From: Spodoptera frugiperda
Lineage: Eukaryota > Arthropoda > Insecta > Lepidoptera > Noctuidae
Direction of reading: 5' to 3'
Assembly (NCBI RefSeq): GCF_023101765.2
Contig: NC_064230.1
Location: forward strand, 310,001 to 374,000
Length of the DNA stretch: 64,000 nt
Below are positions 1 through 9,364 of this stretch, one piece after another (the stretch's first letter is position 1; every line of letters begins with the position of its first letter). A program made the position numbers and the translations under genes. The notes under the pieces were generated by a model. That model did no database searches. It saw only the letters and a program-made list of their open reading frames with translations, and was not told the origin of the DNA.

Positions 1-290
1 TTAAAAAGAACTAACAAAACTATAGCTATCTCTTTTTTCACACCAATTTTCATATCGCCATCCCGCTCACACTTTTATAAAATTTTCAGAAGTTATAAAT
101 AAGTACTTTATATGTATATGTTTATGTTTTACTGAAAATACGTTTCAGGCCCTTTCGGCGTCAGTTGGTGAAACATTTTAATTAAACGCTCATTATAATT
201 TACAGTTTTCAGTGAAGTGACTTCCATCGCGGTTTAGGGAGATGTCATGGTGATACGCGATAGCGATTAGCGATTCTTAGAGTGCTTTTT
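1..290. other. Unclassified AT-rich sequence
   Basis: No coding frame or recognised repeat is visible. It leads into a decayed SINE-C copy. Confidence 0.5.
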
Positions 291-680
291 CTCCCGGAGC
301 TGCGTATTACCTAGCGGGCTACCGTGGCTCCGGCTCGACAAGCAGGAGTAGGAACGGATGGTTTTTAGTCAGTAAGACTCTAGAATTGGAACTTAAAACG
401 GGATATTTACCATGTTTATGTATGTCTATGAGTTTCCGATATTTCGGCACTGTTGCAAGCGCCATGATCACAGATGAACTGGAGTATATGCGGGTGGATG
501 TTTATGAGCAGACAAATCGGTCTACCCTCTTTCTCGTTCGTTTTTTGCTGACACCGCTACCACTGTCACTTGTAACTCTATTTATTTTTCGAGAGGGAGT
601 GTCAGACTTTTACTCTGACACTCCCTCGCCTCGCCCAGGACGGGAGAAGGCACTGGATGATTTCCCCACCTCAAAAAAAA
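290..680 (+). mobile_element. SINE-C copy interrupted by an insertion
   Basis: The SINE-C body is seen from the GAGCTGCG motif to CAGTAAGACTC near 380, and the SINE-C tail resumes near 595 (CGAGAGGGAGTGTCAG, then GATTTCCCCACCTC and an A run). Between them lies about 210 bp that includes a sequence shared with the small palindromic element at 2224-2340. An open frame across this stretch is a by-product of the repeats, not a gene. Confidence 0.75.
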
Positions 681-739
681 AACAATTTATTTTTTTAACC
701 CCTTTTGTCCCCGAAGGGATAGGCAGAGGTGCATCAATG

Positions 740-816
740 TGTACCAATGAATATGATTGGTGGAAGCCAAACGCATCCACAGCAACGTAGCATAGCACAT
801 CTCTGGTTGAAAAGCA
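740..816 (-). mobile_element. MITE-F terminal fragment
   Basis: The end TAGCACATCTCTGGTTGAAA is the MITE-F terminus. Immediately after it, at 824-842, stands the GGGT...ACCC hairpin motif described for the minisatellite at 32-33 kb. Confidence 0.75.
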
Positions 817-845
817 CCCCTAACGGGTATAAGACACCCACGGAA

Positions 846-1350
846 AGAGTAGAGTATCCTCAGCCGTCAAAACAGTAATACAGGTTAAACAAAATTGCAC
901 GCTTTTCAAAAAACCTGTATTTCATAACTACTGAAACTGGGTCAGGTTATTTGAAGGCAGTTTATGAAAAGGTATTTTATTTCTTTTGCAAAGAGTTCCT
1001 TTTTGTGTACGTTTTATGATGTTGCTTGAATTTACTGACTGAGGTTTTCAAAAGAGGTTACTCTATGGTCGGAAACTGGTGTTAAACCTTACTTTGGTAT
1101 ACTTTTTAACTGACTTCATAAAGAGGAGGTTCTCAGTTTGACTTGTATGTATGTATGTTTGTGTGCATTTGCCTTAACCGATTTTGATGCGGTTTTCAGC
1201 ACCATCTTAAAACTCAAAACTCAAAATATTTATTTGCATATTTAGGTATAACAGGTCTTAATTTCAATAGTATGTACAGCTTAACAGTCTATTTCAGGCG
1301 TCGCAAATTCAGGTCTTCAGATTACTTTGCCTCCTTTATTTTATTTTATT
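846..1350. other. Unclassified sequence
   Basis: AT-rich, without a coding frame. Near 1120-1145 it has the AAAGAGGAGGTTCTCAG motif that recurs at 3105, 28715 and 58010 and probably marks the end of an old interspersed repeat. Confidence 0.4.
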
Positions 1351-1662
1351 TTTTATGAAACACGCCGGTAAACGGGCAGACGTATCACCTGATGGTAAGC
1401 AATCGCCGCCGCCCATGGACACTTGAAACAGTAGAGGCGTTATAAGTGCGTTGCCGTGTTTTTGGGGATTAGGAATTTTAGAGTTATTGTTCGGGAATCT
1501 GGGATTGGGAAGATTGGGAAGGGGGGAATTGGGCCTCCGGTAACCTCACTCACACAACGAAACACAACGCAAGCGTTGTTTCACGTCGGTTTTCTTTGAG
1601 GCCGTGGTATCACTCCAGTCGAGCCGGCTCATTCGTGCCGAAGCATGGCTCTCCCACACTTA
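1351..1662 (-). mobile_element. SINE-B, near full length
   Basis: On the minus strand the copy runs from the head motif (GTGGGAGAGCCATGCTTCGG) to the A-rich end. It includes the C/T-rich middle, the CCATGGGCGGCGGCGATTGC block and the CCATCAGGTGAT motif shared with LINE 3' ends. The right end is at CTCCCACACTTA. Confidence 0.85.
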
Positions 1663-1720
1663 ATTAAAATAAGTCAAGTAATATCCCTAAAACCTTTTCC
1701 TATCACTGAAAAATACTATG

Positions 1721-1820
1721 GGCGAGGCGAGAGGGAGTGTCAGACTCTTACTGACTTAAAACCACCCCGTTCCTACTCCTGCTTTTCGAGCCGGAGCGGC
1801 AGTCCGCAGCTACGGATACG
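1721..1820 (-). mobile_element. SINE-C fragment
   Basis: Partial copy with GTGTCAGACTCTTACTGAC and TTTTCGAGCCGGAGC; both ends are missing. Confidence 0.75.
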
Positions 1821-1884
1821 AACTGTATCAAAAAAAAAAGATAACCTGAAAACCTCCTTTTGTTGAAGTCAATTAATGAAAAAG

Positions 1885-2210
1885 GGTAAGATTATATTAT
1901 ATAGACTGCCTCGTTGGCCGAGTGGTTGCAAGTGCGACTGCCGGGTAAGGGGTCTCGGGTTCGATTCCCGGGTCGGGCGAATTATTACTGGGCTTTTTTC
2001 GGTTTTTCGAAAATTTCTCAGTGGTAGCACGGAGTCTGGAAATGTGCCCAGTATATGGCAATAGGCTCACCTCCTATTACATGGGACTTACAACATAAAT
2101 TGTGAAAAGTGGGTGTACACAGTGGCATTACGTGCCATAATGTGCACCTCTGCCTACCCCTTCGGGGATTAAAGGCGTGACGATATGTATGTATGTATGG
2201 TAAGATTATA
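1885..2210 (+). mobile_element. SINE-A, full length with 12 bp target duplication
   Basis: The tRNA-like head starts with GCCTCGTTGGCCGAGTGG (1908) and has box B GGTTCGATTCC near 1958. The body ends GATTAAAGGCGTGACG, followed by a short TGTA-rich tail. The copy is flanked by identical GGTAAGATTATA at 1885-1896 and 2199-2210. Long direct flanking repeats are the mark of LINE-driven insertion, so this is a bona fide retroposon and not a tRNA gene. Confidence 0.93.
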
Positions 2211-2223
2211 ATGTATCAAAAAT

Positions 2224-2340
2224 ATCATTAGAACTTGAAACCGTTCATCCGTGACCATGGCGCTTGCAACAGTACAGAAAAATCGGAAACTCATATACAT
2301 AAATAAACATGGTAAATATCCCGTCTCAAGTTCTAATGAT
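2224..2340. mobile_element. Small palindromic MITE (117 bp)
   Basis: The ends are inverted repeats: ATCATTAGAACTTGA at 2224-2238 and its complement at 2326-2340. The interior (GGCGCTTGCAACAGT) is shared with the insertion at about 400-480. No transposase is present. Confidence 0.75.
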
Positions 2341-2587
2341 AGTGTTAGTGACCATGTCAATTTAAAAACTTATATCAAAAATATGATTTTCTACAACGTC
2401 GACGCTAAATAATGGTAGGTAATAAATATTCGCTTCTTTGCTTAATTAAGCTATATTTTAAGTTATTTTTCTTGAAGTTGTCACTTAAAACTGGTTTATG
2501 ATTAGGTTATCTCCATTTTTTTATAACAGTACCTCGTTCAAGGTATGGTATTAAGTAAGAAAAAGTTTTTTTATTATTATAAAAAAG

Positions 2588-2780
2588 ATGTTGCCCCCAC
2601 ATTAGGACTGTCTCCTGTGTCGTGTGTGCGTTTACAAACATACAAGTTCACATGCACATGACACACAGACCCGGAACAACAATTTGTGGATCACACAAAG
2701 AGTTGCTTCATGCGGGAATCGGTCCCGCTACACGTTACGCGGCAGCCGATCCTCTAGCCATCGCGCCAAGCATGCAGTCG
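2588..2780 (-). mobile_element. SINE-D
   Basis: Read on the minus strand, a tRNA-like head beginning near 2780 is followed by GTGTGATCCACAAATTGTTG and a tail near GTGGGGGCAACATC. The box B region is degenerate (GGGACCGATTCCC). Confidence 0.8.
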
Positions 2781-2859
2781 TCAAAATGTAAAATCATTTA
2801 TTTGAGTGAGATCAATAGTATAAGGCTCTTTTCAGTTTATCTGTCAGTCCTCTAGTTGC

Positions 2860-3135
2860 TCTATTTTACAAAAATATAAAAAAAGGCCCAATCATTAATT
2901 AAACCAAAAATCCAAAAAAAAACTTGGTAAACCCGATCACTCAATATGAAATAACCTACTTCAAAAAACCAAAAACTAAAAACAAACAAAAGGTATAAAC
3001 TAAAAAGCAAAAAATAACCATTATAAGTACTGATAGGTTACCCACCTACTGATAGGTGAGAAATAGAAGCTTAATCGGCGAATAAAAAATAACATATACA
3101 TCAGTACCTCCTCCTTTTTTGAAGTCGGTTAATAT
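2860..3135. repeat. A-rich low-complexity stretch
   Basis: Runs of A with scattered C. It ends in CCTTTTTTGAAGTCGGTTAA, a motif that marks the edge of an unclassified repeat seen again near 28710 and 58010. Confidence 0.5.
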
Positions 3136-3465
3136 CACCACTCAAGGTACTTCTAAACATTATTAAATCGAACCTGTGACCCTTTTAAAATTCATGAACC
3201 TTTCACCGACTTCTACTGAAAGCTACGACGCAAACTCTTTTCAGGTTTTTTCAGCAGCAAATCATTTTACAGTTTCATGCACTTTAATATTTCAAATCGG
3301 GTCAAAGTTATCGTTTCAGAAGTCTCATTTAGAATCAAAAAATATATCTGCACATTATTTACAACTTAAAAATACCTAAAAAAAGGAATAAAAACTAAGT
3401 TAAAACTAAAATAAAGAAAAAAAAATATATATATAATCTTAATTTTTTTATGGCAACCTAACCTA

Positions 3466-3598
3466 AAAGTCAAAGTCAAGGTCAAAAGTCAAAGTCAAAT
3501 CATTTATTCCAATTAAACCATATAGTTAAGTACTTTTGAAACGTCAACAAAGAAAGAAATAATAAACAAAAGTCTGTCAGTCTGTCCGTCTGTGAAGC
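3466..3598 (+). mobile_element. Repeat-G fragment with (GTCAAA)n
   Basis: Six-base GTCAAA units are followed by ATTTATTCCAATTAAACC and the GTCTGTCAGTCTGTC block that defines Repeat-G. The simple-repeat end is typical of the 3' tail of a non-LTR element. Confidence 0.65.
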
Positions 3599-3605
3599 TT
3601 TTTCG

Positions 3606-3718
3606 TATCAATGTGACTTTTTCCAAGTTATACGTTCTTTCTAAGATTATTTAGACACCACTGACAAACGGTGAAGGAAAACATCGTGAGGAATCCTGGG
3701 CTTATAATTTCTAATCAA
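3606..3718 (+). mobile_element. SINE-E body fragment
   Basis: The block AATGTGACTTTTTCCAAG through AACATCGTGAGG matches the interior of the full copies at 12603 and 27128; the tRNA-like head is missing. Confidence 0.75.
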
Positions 3719-3746
3719 CCCGGTAACTCGCTAGGCATGTATGAGC

Positions 3747-4083
3747 CTTCAGACCATCACAGATGAGCCCCATTAGGGCTGATGCCTCGACCCTCGACTT
3801 TACCGGGGCTCCGGTTCGAAAAGCAGGAGTAGGAACGGGGTGGTTTTTAGTCAGTAACGCCCGAATACTGAAATGCTACTCAAATTTAAGTTGCACTTAA
3901 ATATCGTGCTATCTCTGTCATTTAATAAAGAATTGATAAGGACAGAACTAGTTTTGAGAGCGTCTTAAAATTGAGTAGCGTTTGAGTATTCGGACGTAAA
4001 GAGTCTGACACTCCCTCTCGCGTCGCTCGAGGCGAGAGAAGTCATTGCATGATTTTCCCCCCTTAAAAAGGGCAAAGTTTAAA
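3747..4083 (+). mobile_element. SINE-C split by a MITE
   Basis: SINE-C is recognisable from the CAGACCATCACAGATG block to TGATTTTCCCCCC and the A-rich end. Its CAGTAAGAGTCTGAC core is interrupted after CAGTAA by the 139 bp element at 3858-3996. Confidence 0.85.
3858..3996. mobile_element. Nested MITE, 139 bp, TAA target duplication
   Basis: Terminal inverted repeats of about 34 bp begin CGCCCGAATACTGAAATGC on the left; the right end reads CGTCCGAATACTCAAACGC on the other strand. TAA occurs on both sides (3855-3857 and 3997-3999) and once at this point in other SINE-C copies. A three-base TWA duplication suggests a PIF/Harbinger-type mover; Tc1/mariner (TA) is the alternative. It has no coding capacity. 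Confidence 0.88.
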
Positions 4084-4258
4084 AAAACAAATTACCTTTA
4101 TAATTAAATTGGTACTTCTGCCTATATACCTGTGATGTGTGTACCGTACTCTCAACTAACGAGGTATCGAGTAAACTTGTCCAACTACTATATATACAGT
4201 CTGATTTTTTTAGCACCAGCCAATTTTTTTCTCAGAATTTGGTATCATTTAAACATAC

Positions 4259-5371
4259 AGGGTCTGGCATCATAGCCTTGTTGGTAAGCTTCCCTCCTTC
4301 GGCCTGCCTGCTGGTCTGTGTGCTTGGATAGCAGACTTCCTGAGCGACCGATCCATCCAAGTGGTCATCAATGGCTGCTCGTCCGATGAAATGGCTATCA
4401 ATGCCGGAGTTCCTCAGGGGTCAGTGCTCTCGGCTACATTGTTCTTGTTGCACATAAATGATCTGCTTAAGCCCGGTACCTTTGGGTATGCAGACGACAG
4501 GACTGTTGCTGAGAGATACACGTCCAGCGCACGAGCTAGTGGGTCACAAATCCAGTCTCTTCGAGAGGCTATGGTGGGGCGCTTGAACTCTTCCTTGGAG
4601 GCGGTATCCGCATGGGGCAATGCCAATTTGGTTGAGTTCAATGCTGCTAAGACCCAGGCGTGTCTATTTTCCGCTAAAAGGAGCCAATTCAGCCTTGCTC
4701 CTACTTTCCGGGGTGCAGCCGTGCCAATAACCGACCGTCTGGATATTCTTGGTGTTACGCTAACGTCTACCCTCAACTTTGGGCCATTCATTGAAGCAAA
4801 GGCCCATCTTGCTGCAAAAAAACTGGGAATCCTCGCAAAGGTCAGACAATACTTCACGCAGGAACAGTTGCTCAAACTTTATCAGGCGCAAGTTCGATCA
4901 TGCATGGAGTATTGCTCTCATCTTTGGGACGGATCAGCCCGATACCAGCTTGATGCACTCGAGGCAATCGAGAGACGAGCCAAGAGGATCATTGGCAATG
5001 ACGCGCTTGTCGAGTCGAAACTCCAAAGTCTGGAGCACCGACGCCGAGTGGCTAGCCTGTCGGTTTTCTATCGGCTGCATTTCGGGGAGTGTGCGTCGGA
5101 ATTGCACAATTTAATTCCGCCTAGCCCATTCCATCATCGGACAACCAGACGTACGGCAACGCGTCATCGTTACATGGTGGATATCCCATCTATACGCACA
5201 AAACGTTTTGGGAGTACATTCATTATACGTACAGCTAAGGAATGGAATTCCCTGCCGGAGTCTGTGTTTCCCGAAAGCTACAACCCTGGAATATTTAAAT
5301 CAAGAGTGAATAGGTTACTTCTAGGTAAGCGCGCTCCATCGTCGACCGCATCGTCGCTTCCCATCAGGTGA
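4259..5371 (+). CDS. 5'-truncated LINE ORF2 (reverse transcriptase and C-terminal region)
   Basis: This is an open frame of 370 codons from a 5'-truncated non-LTR retrotransposon; the stop is TGA at 5369-5371. It starts inside the reverse-transcriptase domain, at a block ending VWHHSLVGKLPSFG. Next come the template-grip motif AGVPQGSVLS (about residues 49-58) and the catalytic YADD (4487-4498). The thumb-like region contains DILGVT and EYCSHLWDG, and the C-terminal block contains WNSLPESVFP. The endonuclease domain and first half of RT are absent, so it cannot move by itself and is not a host gene. The layout fits the Jockey/CR1 group; I cannot fix the clade. The nearest in-frame ATG-like starts are not meaningful because the copy is truncated at the DNA level. 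The lack of frameshifts points to a fairly recent insertion. Confidence 0.9.
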   Translation, partial: RVWHHSLVGKLPSFGLPAGLCAWIADFLSDRSIQVVINGCSSDEMAINAGVPQGSVLSATLFLLHINDLLKPGTFGYADDRTVAERYTSSARASGSQIQSLREAMVGRLNSSLEAVSAWGNANLVEFNAAKTQACLFSAKRSQFSLAPTFRGAAVPITDRLDILGVTLTSTLNFGPFIEAKAHLAAKKLGILAKVRQYFTQEQLLKLYQAQVRSCMEYCSHLWDGSARYQLDALEAIERRAKRIIGNDALVESKLQSLEHRRRVASLSVFYRLHFGECASELHNLIPPSPFHHRTTRRTATRHRYMVDIPSIRTKRFGSTFIIRTAKEWNSLPESVFPESYNPGIFKSRVNRLLLGKRAPSSTASSLPIR

Positions 5372-5414
5372 GATAGTGGTCAAGCGTGAACCTATAGTCA
5401 ATATAAAAAAAAAA
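5372..5414 (+). mobile_element. 3' end and poly(A) of the 4.26 kb LINE
   Basis: Only about 30 bases separate the stop codon from an A run, so the 3' untranslated region is very short. The sequence around the stop (CCATCAGGTGAGATAG) is the motif also kept in the many LINE 3' fragments in this window. Confidence 0.8.
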
Positions 5415-5660
5415 CCATTTTTAAACAAAAAAAGTTTTTACATAAAAAAATACTGAATTCACTGAAGAAAATCGGTTAAAGAAAAGAACACTGAAATGGT
5501 CAAAATAACTTTTATTTCGGAAGTCGGTGTTAAATAAGAAACAAACAATAATGAGAAACATCTACTTTCGAAATCAAAGTCAATTTCATCCTTTTTTTAA
5601 CTGTCTTTCTTCAGTGAAGTCGGTTATTTTATTCTGTTAAAAGTTTTTTTTAATTTTTTT
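5415..5660. other. Unclassified AT-rich sequence
   Basis: No coding frame or clear repeat. Motifs such as AAGTCGGTGTTAA and GAAGTCGGTTA hint at a worn-out interspersed repeat. Confidence 0.4.
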
Positions 5661-5662
5661 TT

Positions 5663-5745
5663 TTATAAAACACGCCGGTTATTTTGCAGACGTATTACCT
5701 GATGTCGTTACAAGTGCGTTGCCGCCTTTTTGGGAGTTAGAAGTA
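5663..5745 (-). mobile_element. SINE-B 3' fragment
   Basis: Carries the A-rich end and the AACGCACTTGTAACG block on the minus strand; the 5' half is missing. Confidence 0.7.
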
Positions 5746-5751
5746 TTATGT

Positions 5752-5962
5752 TTTATAGCCTATAGCGTTCCTTGATAAATAGACTATCTAAGACAAAAGA
5801 CTTTATTAACATCCAATCCTTAGGCGGGCAACGCACCTGTGACTCCTCTGGTGTTGCGGGTGTCCATGGGCGGCGCTGATCGCTTACCATCAGGTGACTC
5901 GTTTGCTCGTTTGCCTCCTATACCATAAAAAAACAGTAGTTCCGGAGATTAGCGCATACATA
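5752..5962 (-). mobile_element. Helitron fragment split by a LINE 3' end
   Basis: The pieces 5752-5797 (TATAGCCTATAGCGTTCC) and 5934-5962 (AGTAGTTCCGGAGATTAG) are neighbouring parts of the Helitron at 52916-53129. Between them lies a plus-strand LINE 3' end, 5818-5933, with GTGACTCCTCTGGTGTTGC and CTTACCATCAGGTGACTC. Confidence 0.7.
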
Positions 5963-6012
5963 TCGTATGGGCAAACCTCTTATGACATAATTTAAACCAC
6001 ATATTTGTTATG

Positions 6013-6327
6013 ATCTTAGCTGACTATATACGAAAAATGAGCGATATACGCCCAGTAGGTAAGCCAAAAAGTGCTTGCTCTTTGAGCTAATTCGAACACT
6101 CTTTACAAATACGGCATTATAACAGCCGCGCCGCATGTCCGTAATATTCCTAGACAACCTACAACATTACAGCTCTTCTGTGGTCAAGGAACATGGAGCT
6201 GTTCACACAGAATTTAATACTTGATTAATTTTCGGTTTTCGTTGAAATATTTAGTTGTATTACGCTTCTGTGGACGAGTACTACTTGTAGTTTCATTTAA
6301 ATCATATGAGTGATACTCCATACTGTA
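6013..6327 (+). repeat. Repeat-L copy 1, unclassified
   Basis: About 315 bp shared with 36400-36710 (opposite strand) and in part with 43950-44160 and 44385-44560. Landmarks are GCCGCGCCGCATGTCCGTAA and GTGGACGAGTACTACTTGTA. It is non-coding, and one terminus reads ATACTGTA. Confidence 0.75.
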
Positions 6328-6339
6328 TACTAGGTACTT

Positions 6340-6557
6340 TTTTATGTAAAAAATCTACCTGATTTCCATATAATAGAGTATCCCAATTTCAAAGGTATGA
6401 GGAGAATCCTTCATCAATCAAATACAGATCTATAATGAAAGAGTCTGTCTGACCCTTTGCAGGTAATCAATAGATAATATACTTTAATAGTATATAGGTA
6501 TAAGGCTGAATATTGCACTTTCATTTCGATTACTTAAAACGTAAAGCAAATTCGTAC
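6340..6557. other. Unclassified AT-rich sequence
   Basis: I see no coding frame or recognisable repeat here. Confidence 0.4.
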
Positions 6558-6880
6558 TAATGGATATGGACAACATAATATATCGTCACGCCTTCAATCC
6601 CCGAAGGGGTAGGCAGAGGTGCACATAACGGCACGTAATGCCTCTATACAATGTACACACACTTTTCACAATTTGTGTTATAAGTCCCATGTAATTGGTG
6701 GTGAGCCTATTGCCATATACTGGACACATTTCCAGACTCCGTGCTACTACTGAGAAATTTTCGAAAAACCGAAAAAAGCTCAGTAATAATTCGCCCGACT
6801 CGAGAATCGAACCCGAGACCCCTTGCTCGGCAGTCGCACTTGCTACCACTCGGCCAAAGAGGCAGAGTAATGGATATGGA
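6558..6880 (-). mobile_element. SINE-A, full length with 13 bp target duplication
   Basis: Minus-strand copy with the tRNA-like head at 6867 and the 3' end at 6584. TAATGGATATGGA flanks it at 6558-6570 and 6868-6880. Its box B (GGTTCGATTCTCG) is slightly changed. The body is nearly complete, so the insertion is fairly young. Confidence 0.93.
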
Positions 6881-6892
6881 TATGATATCAAA

Positions 6893-6985
6893 CTCATGAA
6901 TATGAGCCTAGCATGGCTTGAAACTAGTCGAGTTCCTCGTCAAACAGTTACGTGAATAAGCCGATAACGTAATAATTAATCTTAT
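6893..6985 (-). mobile_element. MITE-P fragment
   Basis: Contains GGCTTGAAACTAGTCGAG and AATAAGCCGATAACGTAATA, which are the inner block and one arm of the palindromic element at 19554-19716. Confidence 0.7.
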
Positions 6986-7032
6986 AAGTAAGTCGTTTCA
7001 AAATACAAAATGGTTAAAAAAGTATTTGAGCT

Positions 7033-7130
7033 CACGTGTGACCGCCATGCTTCGGCACTGCTGTGTCGGTTCGACTGGAGTGATACCACGGCCTCACAAG
7101 AACTCGACGTGAAACAACGCTTGCTTTACT
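7033..7130 (+). mobile_element. SINE-B 5' fragment
   Basis: The head block CCATGCTTCGGCACTGCTG to CGACGTGAAACAACGCTTGC is present; the 3' two-thirds is missing. Confidence 0.75.
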
Positions 7131-7174
7131 GGTATGTTTCACATTTTAAGAACCTTCTACTTACATCCCATTTT

Positions 7175-7345
7175 TTTTAAGGGGAGCAATTCATCTTATG
7201 ACTATTCGCAGCTTGGGTTGGGCGAGAGAGAGTATCAGACTCTTACTGACTAAAAACCACCCGTTCCTACTCCTGCTTTTCGAGCCGGAGCCCCGGTAAC
7301 CGCGTTACGTAGTCTGCAGCTCCGGATTCTACTTACTCCCTTGGT
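7175..7345 (-). mobile_element. SINE-C fragment
   Basis: It contains the A-rich end (TTTTTTAAGGGG), GTATCAGACTCTTACTGAC and CTGCAGCTCCGGATTC on the minus strand; the 5' part is missing. Confidence 0.75.
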
Positions 7346-7514
7346 TACAAAAAGAGGCGCTATATAATAAATTAACTTCAATTGAAAACGTATTAATTCC
7401 ATTATTTGCAAAACAAAGCTTTACAAAGTGCTACCATCTGACAGCTATAAACCGAAGTTTGAGAATTAAAGGGTAATTGGTTTTATAACATTTTAAAGTG
7501 ATTTAAGCGAAAGT

Positions 7515-7980
7515 CAACAGGAACGCTTTTATTGTGTGAGTTAGGTTACTGGGAGGGCCTAATCCTCTATCCTCAAATCCCAAAAGGCAAGTAAAGCATT
7601 TGTAACGCTGCTGGTGTGTTTCAAGTGTCCATGGGCGGCAGCGATTGCTTACCATCAGGTGATCCGTCTACTAATTGTGTGTGGGACAACCATGAACCAT
7701 GTGCTTCGGCACTGCTCGGCCGGCTCGACCGGAGTGATACCACTGCCGAGTAGAAAACCGACGTGAAACAACGCTTGCGTTGTGTGAGTGAGGTTACCGG
7801 AGGCCCAATTATTCCCCTTCCCAATCCCCAATTCCCCAAACAACCCTTAAATTCCTAACCCTCAAAAGGCCAGCAACGCACTCATAACGCCTCTGGTGTT
7901 TCAAGTGTCCATGGGCGGCGGCTTACCATCAGGTAATTCGTCTGCTCGTTTACCGGCTTAAACCATTAAAATAAATGGGA
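7515..7980 (+). mobile_element. Two SINE-B copies in tandem
   Basis: A 5'-truncated copy (about 7515-7672) is followed directly by a near full-length copy (about 7676-7980) in the same direction. Each has its own TGTCCATGGGCGGC and CTTACCATCAGGT blocks. A second SINE landing in the tail of the first would give this arrangement. Confidence 0.8.
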
Positions 7981-8150
7981 CCAATCATCTGTGGAAGTAT
8001 TTCAATTAAATCTAATTGATCGTACGAGGCATTTAACATTCAATTACAGACAGCCCATTCGATCAATCAATATTCATACATCTAAACGACATGTGGTACT
8101 AAGGGCGGTTGCAGAACGGAGTTTTATTTCGCTAGGTTTTTACTGGTTAA

Positions 8151-8417
8151 GATCTCGGGTTCGATTCCCGGGTCGGGCAAAGTACTGCTGGGCTTTTTTC
8201 GGATTTTCGAAAAATTTCTCAGTAGTAGCACGGAGCTTGGAATTGTGTCCAGTATATGGCAATAGACTCACCCCCTATTACATGGGACTTATAACAAAAA
8301 TGGTGAAAAGTGGGTGTACATTGTATAGCGGCATTACGTGTCGTAATGTGCACCTCTGCCTACCCCTTCGGGGATAAAAAGGCGTGAAGTTGTGTGTGTG
8401 TGTGTGTGTGTGTGTGT
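8151..8417 (+). mobile_element. SINE-A, 5'-truncated, with a (GT)n tail
   Basis: It starts inside the tRNA-like head at CTCGGGTTCGATTCCCGG and runs to AAAAGGCGTGAAG, then into a pure GT run at 8388-8416. The 3' simple repeat differs from copy to copy in this family. Confidence 0.87.
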
Positions 8418-8532
8418 TTTTACTGGTAAATGATCAGACGGATCACCTGATGGTAATCAATCGGCGTCGCCTATCTGTAACACCAGAGGCGTTACAAGTG
8501 CGTCGTCGGCATTTTGAGGTTTAAGAATTTAG
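8418..8532 (-). mobile_element. SINE-B 3' fragment
   Basis: Minus-strand tail with GATCACCTGATGG and ACACCAGAGGCGTTACAAG; it abuts the GT run of the preceding SINE-A. Confidence 0.7.
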
Positions 8533-8534
8533 GA

Positions 8535-9012
8535 AATGTGCTACGCTACGTTGCTGTGGATGTGTTTGGTTTCCACCAGTGTTTGATTATACACTGGTGG
8601 AAATGGACTCAGCAAAGCTATGTTTTTATTTGGAAAGATGCGTGCTATGGTTGCGAATTATGGAAGGTTTCCCTACTACCGATACATCACATACGCAGTG
8701 TGTGAAACTATGTGACTGTTTCCATTGATACTAACTGCCACACTCATAGACATTTAATGATTACTTAAACTATTCCTTAGTAACGATTTTGTATCGAAAA
8801 AAATTGCTAAGGACAGGGTTAAGTAACCATTAAATGACTCTGAGTAGGGCGATAGGCTATGTAGCTGTGCGAACCTATGTAGAACCTGTGTCGCAGCTCG
8901 AGCTGCGAACCTTCTACGCACAGCTACATATCTTAGTATCAGTGGAAACGGTCACATAGTTTCACAGTTTAGCTATTACATGTTCGTAGCATAGTTACAT
9001 ACCTTTCATCCA
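8535..9012 (+). mobile_element. MITE-F with a nested palindrome
   Basis: The left part has TGTGCTACGCTACGTTGCTG and the right part has CTTTCATCCACCAG. Sequence like TTCACAGTTTAGCTATTACA follows the MITE-F plan. Element J (8751-8837) is inserted near the middle. Confidence 0.72.
8751..8837. mobile_element. Palindromic element J, copy 1
   Basis: An 87 bp inverted repeat begins CATTTAATGATTACTTAA and ends with its near complement. A second copy lies at 12299-12384, outside MITE-F, so it moves on its own. Confidence 0.75.
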
Positions 9013-9187
9013 CCAGCCACTCTAACCACGACTAGAGCAACACGTCAGTCTGTGGCCCTCCTAATCCGCCTGCGAGTGGTGTCGGGCCGCGTGACGTCAC
9101 GACCGTATTATTGAAATAGTTTGCCATTGAAGTTATTGGCGGTAGCGGTTTGTTGGGCTTTAAAACTAGCGAGAGAGATAATATAAT
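9013..9187. other. Unclassified GC-richer segment
   Basis: It is less AT-rich than the surroundings (GGTGTCGGGCCGCGTGACG). No long frame and no family assignment. Confidence 0.4.
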
Positions 9188-9349
9188 GTCACGCCTTTTA
9201 TCCTCGAAGGGGTAGGCAGAGGTGCACATTACGGCACGTAATGCCGCTATGCAATGTACACCAGTTGAGTTAAAGTCCCATGTAATAGGGGGTGAGCATA
9301 TTGCCATATACTGGGCACAAATCCAGACTCCGTGCTACTACTGAGAAAG
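9188..9349 (-). mobile_element. SINE-A 3' part
   Basis: It runs from the GTCACGCC end to CTACTACTGAGAAA; the tRNA-like head is missing. It abuts SINE-C pieces on the right. Confidence 0.85.
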
Positions 9350-9364
9350 CTAAGCTCGCGTGCC

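Noticed and set aside
386..790. 134-codon open frame on the plus strand
   Set aside because: It lies across SINE-C, a palindromic MITE fragment and a MITE-F end; the translated sequence follows the repeats and has no domain.
4414..4875. 153-codon minus-strand frame opposite the LINE
   Set aside because: It is the antisense shadow of the reverse-transcriptase frame, which has clear conserved motifs on the plus strand.
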